Source: DASTBU01 sp035711845
Lineage (GTDB): Bacteria > Acidobacteriota > Vicinamibacteria > Vicinamibacterales > 2-12-FULL-66-21
Length of the DNA: 53,415 nt
Direction: 5' to 3'
Assembly: GCA_035711845.1 (NCBI GenBank)
Contig: DASTBU010000095.1
Coordinates: forward strand, 1-53,415
Numbering within the stretch: position 1 is the first letter of the stretch; each line of letters starts with the position of its first letter. Below, one piece after another: positions 50,372-53,415 of this stretch. The notes under the pieces were generated by a model, which was not told the DNA's origin, ran no database searches, and saw nothing but the letters and a program-made list of their open reading frames with translations. The translations under genes and the position numbers were made by a program.

Positions 50372-51586
50372 ATGACGAGGCGGCAGGTAGCCGGGGGCGC
50401 GGTGTTTCTGGCTGCCGCGTTTGGAGCAACGGGGCTGGGTGCCATCTACATCAGGGTGGAAACGGAGCGCGTGCCCGTCGCCCGCCTGGTCGAGAACCTC
50501 GAGGCTCAGCTCGCAAAGGCGCCCGACAACCCCCAGCTTCACGTCAATCTGGCAAGATTGCACGGGATGGCCTGGGCGCTCAAGACCGAGGAGGTCCCGG
50601 CGGCCATCGGGGCATCCAAGCAGTTGGAGCCCTGGTACGGCTACGAGCCGTACCTGATCCCCTATGGGCGTGACGTCGTGAAGGGGTCTGCGGAACAGAG
50701 GACCGCCGTCCAGGGGCACCTGGACAAGGCGCTCCAGCACTACCAGAGAGCCCTCGAGTTGTCGCCCGACAGCCTTCTGGGCAATCTGGGATACGGCTGG
50801 CTGCGGCAACAGGCGGGCGACAACCGGCTGGCGATCGAGCGCTACCGTCGCGTGATCGCCAAGGCATGGCCGTCCGAGAAGGAGAAAGGGCTCGCTGGCC
50901 CCGGCGCCAGGTTTTTCACGAACGAGGCAGCCGGTTACCTGATTCCCCTCCTCGATCCCCAGCGAGACGCCAGCGAAATCAGGGAACTGCGGTCGATGCA
51001 GGCCCACTTCGAGGGCCTGCCGCGGGCGATCACGCCGCTCGCCGTCCCGCTGTCGGACGACCTTCCGGCCTCGGCAATCCACGATCGAACGGCCCGCGTG
51101 CGGTTCGATGCCGACGGCTCCGGCATCCGGCGGGAATGGTCCTGGATCGGCCGCGAGGCCGGGTGGCTCGTCTACGATTTCGACGGGCGCGGCGAGATCG
51201 CGTCCTCCCTTCAGCTTTTCGGCAACGTCAGCTTCTGGCTGTTCTGGAAGAACGGTTATGACGCGCTTTCCGCCCTGGACGATGACGGGAACGGGGCGAT
51301 CGAGGGACTGGAGCTGAGGCGCCTCGGCATCTGGCGGGATGGAAACCGGAATGGGATCTCGGACCGAGGCGAGGTGCTATCGATGGCATCGCACGGGATT
51401 GCATCCCTGTCGTGCGATTACGAGGAGCGCGACGGCATCGAGTTCGCTGCCATTTCAGTAGACGGCGTGCGCATGCACGACGGCCGGACGCGTTCGACCT
51501 ACGACGTGATCCTCAGGTCGGCTGCCTCGCGCACGACGAGGGCTGATGAGGGTTGCGAGTGGTGGTGGGCGACTTGTCCGGAGTGA
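50372..51586 (+). CDS. Membrane-anchored TPR protein with Ca-binding loops
   Basis: 404 residues from ATG 50372, which follows GGAGGG by 7 bases; ATG 50333 is a weaker choice. A hydrophobic segment at 7-27 anchors or exports it. Residues about 36-165 form TPR-like helices (LEAQLAKAPDNPQLHVNLARLHG; LDKALQHYQRALELSPDS within them). The second half has D/N/G-rich loops like EF-hand or RTX-type Ca sites: around 246-250, 269-275, 303-308 and 323-334 (DGNRNGISDRGE). A role as an extracytoplasmic scaffold is inference. It stands alone, divergent from the DGQHR gene. Confidence 0.8.
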   Translation: MTRRQVAGGAVFLAAAFGATGLGAIYIRVETERVPVARLVENLEAQLAKAPDNPQLHVNLARLHGMAWALKTEEVPAAIGASKQLEPWYGYEPYLIPYGRDVVKGSAEQRTAVQGHLDKALQHYQRALELSPDSLLGNLGYGWLRQQAGDNRLAIERYRRVIAKAWPSEKEKGLAGPGARFFTNEAAGYLIPLLDPQRDASEIRELRSMQAHFEGLPRAITPLAVPLSDDLPASAIHDRTARVRFDADGSGIRREWSWIGREAGWLVYDFDGRGEIASSLQLFGNVSFWLFWKNGYDALSALDDDGNGAIEGLELRRLGIWRDGNRNGISDRGEVLSMASHGIASLSCDYEERDGIEFAAISVDGVRMHDGRTRSTYDVILRSAASRTTRADEGCEWWWATCPE

Positions 51587-51599
51587 CGCTCCCTCGCGA

Positions 51600-52706
51600 T
51601 CAGCGCCGTTGTGGAGCGGGTGCGGCGCTGGCGCGACGGCGCTTCCACGCGTTCACGATCCTGTCCTTCAGTATCGAGCAGCCGAGCATGAAGAACACGA
51701 AAAGCCCGTAGGCCCCGCCAACTCGAGGGAGCGCCAGCGCATGGTGCAGCGGCCTGGACACCAGGCCGTAGACCATCTCGACGTGGATCCAGTAGATGAA
51801 AAGCGACGTTCGGCCGAGCTGCTGAACGGGGCTCCACTTCGCCCGCCCGCCGGGCCGCGACTCCCAGGCGTAGGCAGCGGCGATCCCCGCAATCATCAAT
51901 CCGAGGCGGAGAAAGAAAAACGCCGGCGACGTCGTCCAGAAATAGGAGGCGGCAAACGGCGTCGGGTAGTACGACAAGGCAAAGGCGCCAAGCGCGAGCC
52001 CCCCGCCTCCGATTGCGAACATGACGTTCAGGCGTCTCTCCTGCACCGGATCGCGGGCCATGTCGATCAGCACGCCTGCGGCGGCGCCTCCGAAGACGAA
52101 TGCGGCCCACGGCAGAAAAACGAAGTTGGTGAGGCCGGGAACCGGGCGGAAGTAGGCTTCGATCGGGGCCGGCAGGGCGACGATGAACGTCGCGTTGCGC
52201 AAGGAGGGAGTCAGGAAGGCAACCGCAGAGGTCGCGGCCGTGAAGACCAGCACCCGGGAGCTGTTCTTCCGGACCGATCCCCACAACGCTGCGGCCGCCA
52301 TGATCGACGGCCCCATGATGTTGAGGATATCGACCTTGAGGAGCGCGCGCGGCGAGGACCATCCCAGAACCCAGGCCTGGAGGCGGAACAGGAACGCCAA
52401 CCCGAAGATCTCGAGACCTCGGCGAACCACGGCCCGCGCGGCCGCCGCCTGGTCGCCGCCGCGGCGCGATTTGGATCCGGCCGACATCGAAACGGCGACG
52501 CCGGCGAGGAAGAGAAAGAGCGGCGCGCCGAAGCCGCCGAGGATCAGCGCCCCGCCGAACAGGGGTCCGTCGCGATCGGCAGGCTCCGTCCAGCTGTCGA
52601 CCACGTGGGCCTCGATCATGATCAGCACGGCGATACCGCGCAGCCAGTCGAGATAGCCGCGGCGTCGCGACGACACGTGGCCGGGCGCAGGAGGCAGGTC
52701 AGGCAT
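51600..52706 (-). CDS. DUF1624 / HGSNAT-like membrane acyltransferase
   Basis: 368 residues, about ten membrane helices. The signature start YLDWLRGIAVLIMIEAH and later FLFLAGVAVSMS, LLKVDILNIMGPSI and LFIYWIHVEMVYG are typical of bacterial DUF1624 proteins related to heparan-alpha-glucosaminide N-acetyltransferase. These move acetyl or other acyl groups across the membrane onto sugars; the substrate here is unknown. The conserved His in IEAH is the likely catalytic residue by analogy. It lies 13 bases after the OsmC gene, so they are probably co-transcribed. Confidence 0.88.
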   Translation of the reverse strand: MPDLPPAPGHVSSRRRGYLDWLRGIAVLIMIEAHVVDSWTEPADRDGPLFGGALILGGFGAPLFLFLAGVAVSMSAGSKSRRGGDQAAAARAVVRRGLEIFGLAFLFRLQAWVLGWSSPRALLKVDILNIMGPSIMAAAALWGSVRKNSSRVLVFTAATSAVAFLTPSLRNATFIVALPAPIEAYFRPVPGLTNFVFLPWAAFVFGGAAAGVLIDMARDPVQERRLNVMFAIGGGGLALGAFALSYYPTPFAASYFWTTSPAFFFLRLGLMIAGIAAAYAWESRPGGRAKWSPVQQLGRTSLFIYWIHVEMVYGLVSRPLHHALALPRVGGAYGLFVFFMLGCSILKDRIVNAWKRRRASAAPAPQRR

Positions 52707-52719
52707 TGCCGCGGCGGGC

Positions 52720-53148
52720 CTATGCGCCGGGGCTAATCGTGAACGAGACGTTGAGCTCGATATCCTGGCGCATCGAATGCCATACGGAGCAGTACTTCGC
52801 GCGGGACAGCTCGATGGCGCGCGCGACCGGCTCGGGCGGAATGTCGCCGGTCACGGTGTATTTCAGGTCGATGCTCGTGAAGCGCCGTGGCTCCTCGGGC
52901 GCGCGCTGGCCCGTGAGGTCCGCCTTGAGCCCCCGCAGGACGAACCTGCCTTTCTCGAGGATGTGGATCACATCCATCGCCATGCATGCCGCCAACCCGA
53001 ACGCCAGGGCCTGCATGGGGGACGGGCCCTCGACCGCGGCACTGTCCAGCCTCATGCTCTGATCGCCGGATCGGCCGGCCAGCACCAGGTCGTGCTCCCA
53101 AATCAATTCGATCACGGTGGGCGGTTTCTGCGTTGCCGCGTCTGCCAT
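52720..53148 (-). CDS. OsmC-family peroxidase-like protein
   Basis: 142 residues from ATG 53148; longer frames would run into the 17-base repeats upstream. Both redox cysteines of the OsmC/Ohr fold are present: C55 in GLAACMAMD and C120 in AKYCSVWHS. Family members reduce organic hydroperoxides in the cytosol with dithiol donors. The sequence is closest to the YhfA-like branch of short OsmC proteins by its SPMQALAFGLAAC segment. There is no obvious ribosome-binding site. It is followed by the DUF1624 gene. Confidence 0.9.
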   Translation of the reverse strand: MADAATQKPPTVIELIWEHDLVLAGRSGDQSMRLDSAAVEGPSPMQALAFGLAACMAMDVIHILEKGRFVLRGLKADLTGQRAPEEPRRFTSIDLKYTVTGDIPPEPVARAIELSRAKYCSVWHSMRQDIELNVSFTISPGA

Positions 53149-53163
53149 GGAGGCATTGTACAA

Positions 53164-53268
53164 GGGGGACAGTCCCCTTAAGGGGACAGGCACCCTAAGG
53201 GGACAGGCACCCTAAGGGGACAGGCACCTTAAGGGGACAGGTGCCTTAAGGAGCCTGTCCCCTTCGAG
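53164..53268. repeat. Tandem 17-base units containing GGGGACAGGCACC
   Basis: About six units of the form AGGGGACAGGCACCCTA, the reverse complement of the units at 12629-12711. The first unit is a compact inverted repeat (GGGGACAGTCCCC) and the last runs in the opposite direction (GGAGCCTGTCCCC), so the array is bounded by inverted ends. It separates divergent OsmC and dipeptidase genes. Confidence 0.9.
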
Positions 53269-53284
53269 TACCATAGAGGCCGCC

Positions 53285-53415
53285 ATGACGCGATTGATCC
53301 TTGCGACGCTGATGCTGCTGCCCATGACGATTGCCCAACAGGCCGACACGGCCCTCGTCGAACGCGCGATGAAGATCCACAAGGACGTTCCCCTGATCGA
53401 CGGACACAACGACTA
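53285..53415 (+). CDS. Membrane (renal-type) M19 dipeptidase, 5' end only
   Basis: 43 complete codons before the window ends. A signal peptide (MTRLILATLMLLPMTIAQQ) is followed by the family start KIHKDVPLIDGHND, in which the His and Asp of DGHND are zinc ligands of renal-dipeptidase-type enzymes. It would hydrolyse dipeptides, which agrees with the many peptidases in the window. ATG 53285 lies 17 bases after the repeat array with no clear ribosome-binding site. Confidence 0.85.
   Translation, partial: MTRLILATLMLLPMTIAQQADTALVERAMKIHKDVPLIDGHND

Overview
The window is GC-rich bacterial chromosome with dense coding, ATGA/TTGA gene overlaps, and no tRNA, rRNA, CRISPR array or transposase that I can find. 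Two very large Oar-type TonB-dependent receptors with an N-terminal carboxypeptidase-regulatory-like domain, many secreted peptidases, sigma-54 regulators and acetamidase- and DUF1624-type proteins suggest an Acidobacteriota member, possibly class Vicinamibacteria. That placement is inferred from gene content. No gap between genes exceeds about 280 bases.

Layout. 1-2837 (minus): the end of nagA, a small PIN-like protein and a bacterial deoxyhypusine-synthase-like enzyme. 2956-9349 (plus): a sigma-54 activator, a secreted subtilase behind a good -24/-12 promoter, a membrane HD-GYP/GAF/GGDEF protein with a TTG start, and a flavin reductase. 9508-16378 (mostly minus): a BON lipoprotein, fabI, a secreted acetamidase-like enzyme, an RGG-tailed protein, an S41 peptidase with a LolA-like partner, a small unknown plus-strand protein, and an internally duplicated secreted protein. 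16383-42469 (minus) completes a 27-kb same-strand run. In transcription order it reads M14 peptidase 2, TonB receptor 2, lone receiver, M14 peptidase 1, gamma-glutamyltransferase, TonB receptor 1, DUF2891 protein, pxpA, hyuA, hyuB, MFS transporter, a 23-codon remnant of a third TonB receptor, S9 peptidase, lipoprotein, duplicated secreted protein. 42626-45528 is a soluble GAF-PAS histidine kinase and an NtrC-type response regulator. 45696-53415 carries a PQQ-propeller protein with EF-hands, an M20 peptidase, a candidate structured RNA with a two-way terminator, a DGQHR (DndB-like) protein, a TPR/Ca-loop protein, a DUF1624 membrane protein, an OsmC protein and the start of a renal-dipeptidase-type peptidase.

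The best candidate for an undescribed system is the 27-kb run. It combines receptors that could import peptides, exported M14, S9 and gamma-glutamyl-cleaving enzymes, and a 5-oxoproline/hydantoin-ring module (pxpA+hyuA+hyuB without pxpB or pxpC) with its own transporter. Just upstream are an NtrC-type two-component system, a perfect CTGTTGCAACAG palindrome and a near-consensus sigma-54 promoter. I read it as a sigma-54-controlled locus for gamma-glutamyl or pyroglutamyl peptides. The enzyme families and promoter elements are visible in the sequence; the substrate and the co-regulation are inference. The two M14 proteins (about 1,410-1,430 residues) also have an unusual architecture, with a twice-repeated N-terminal domain ahead of the peptidase. 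Four kinds of degenerate short-period intergenic repeat are also present.
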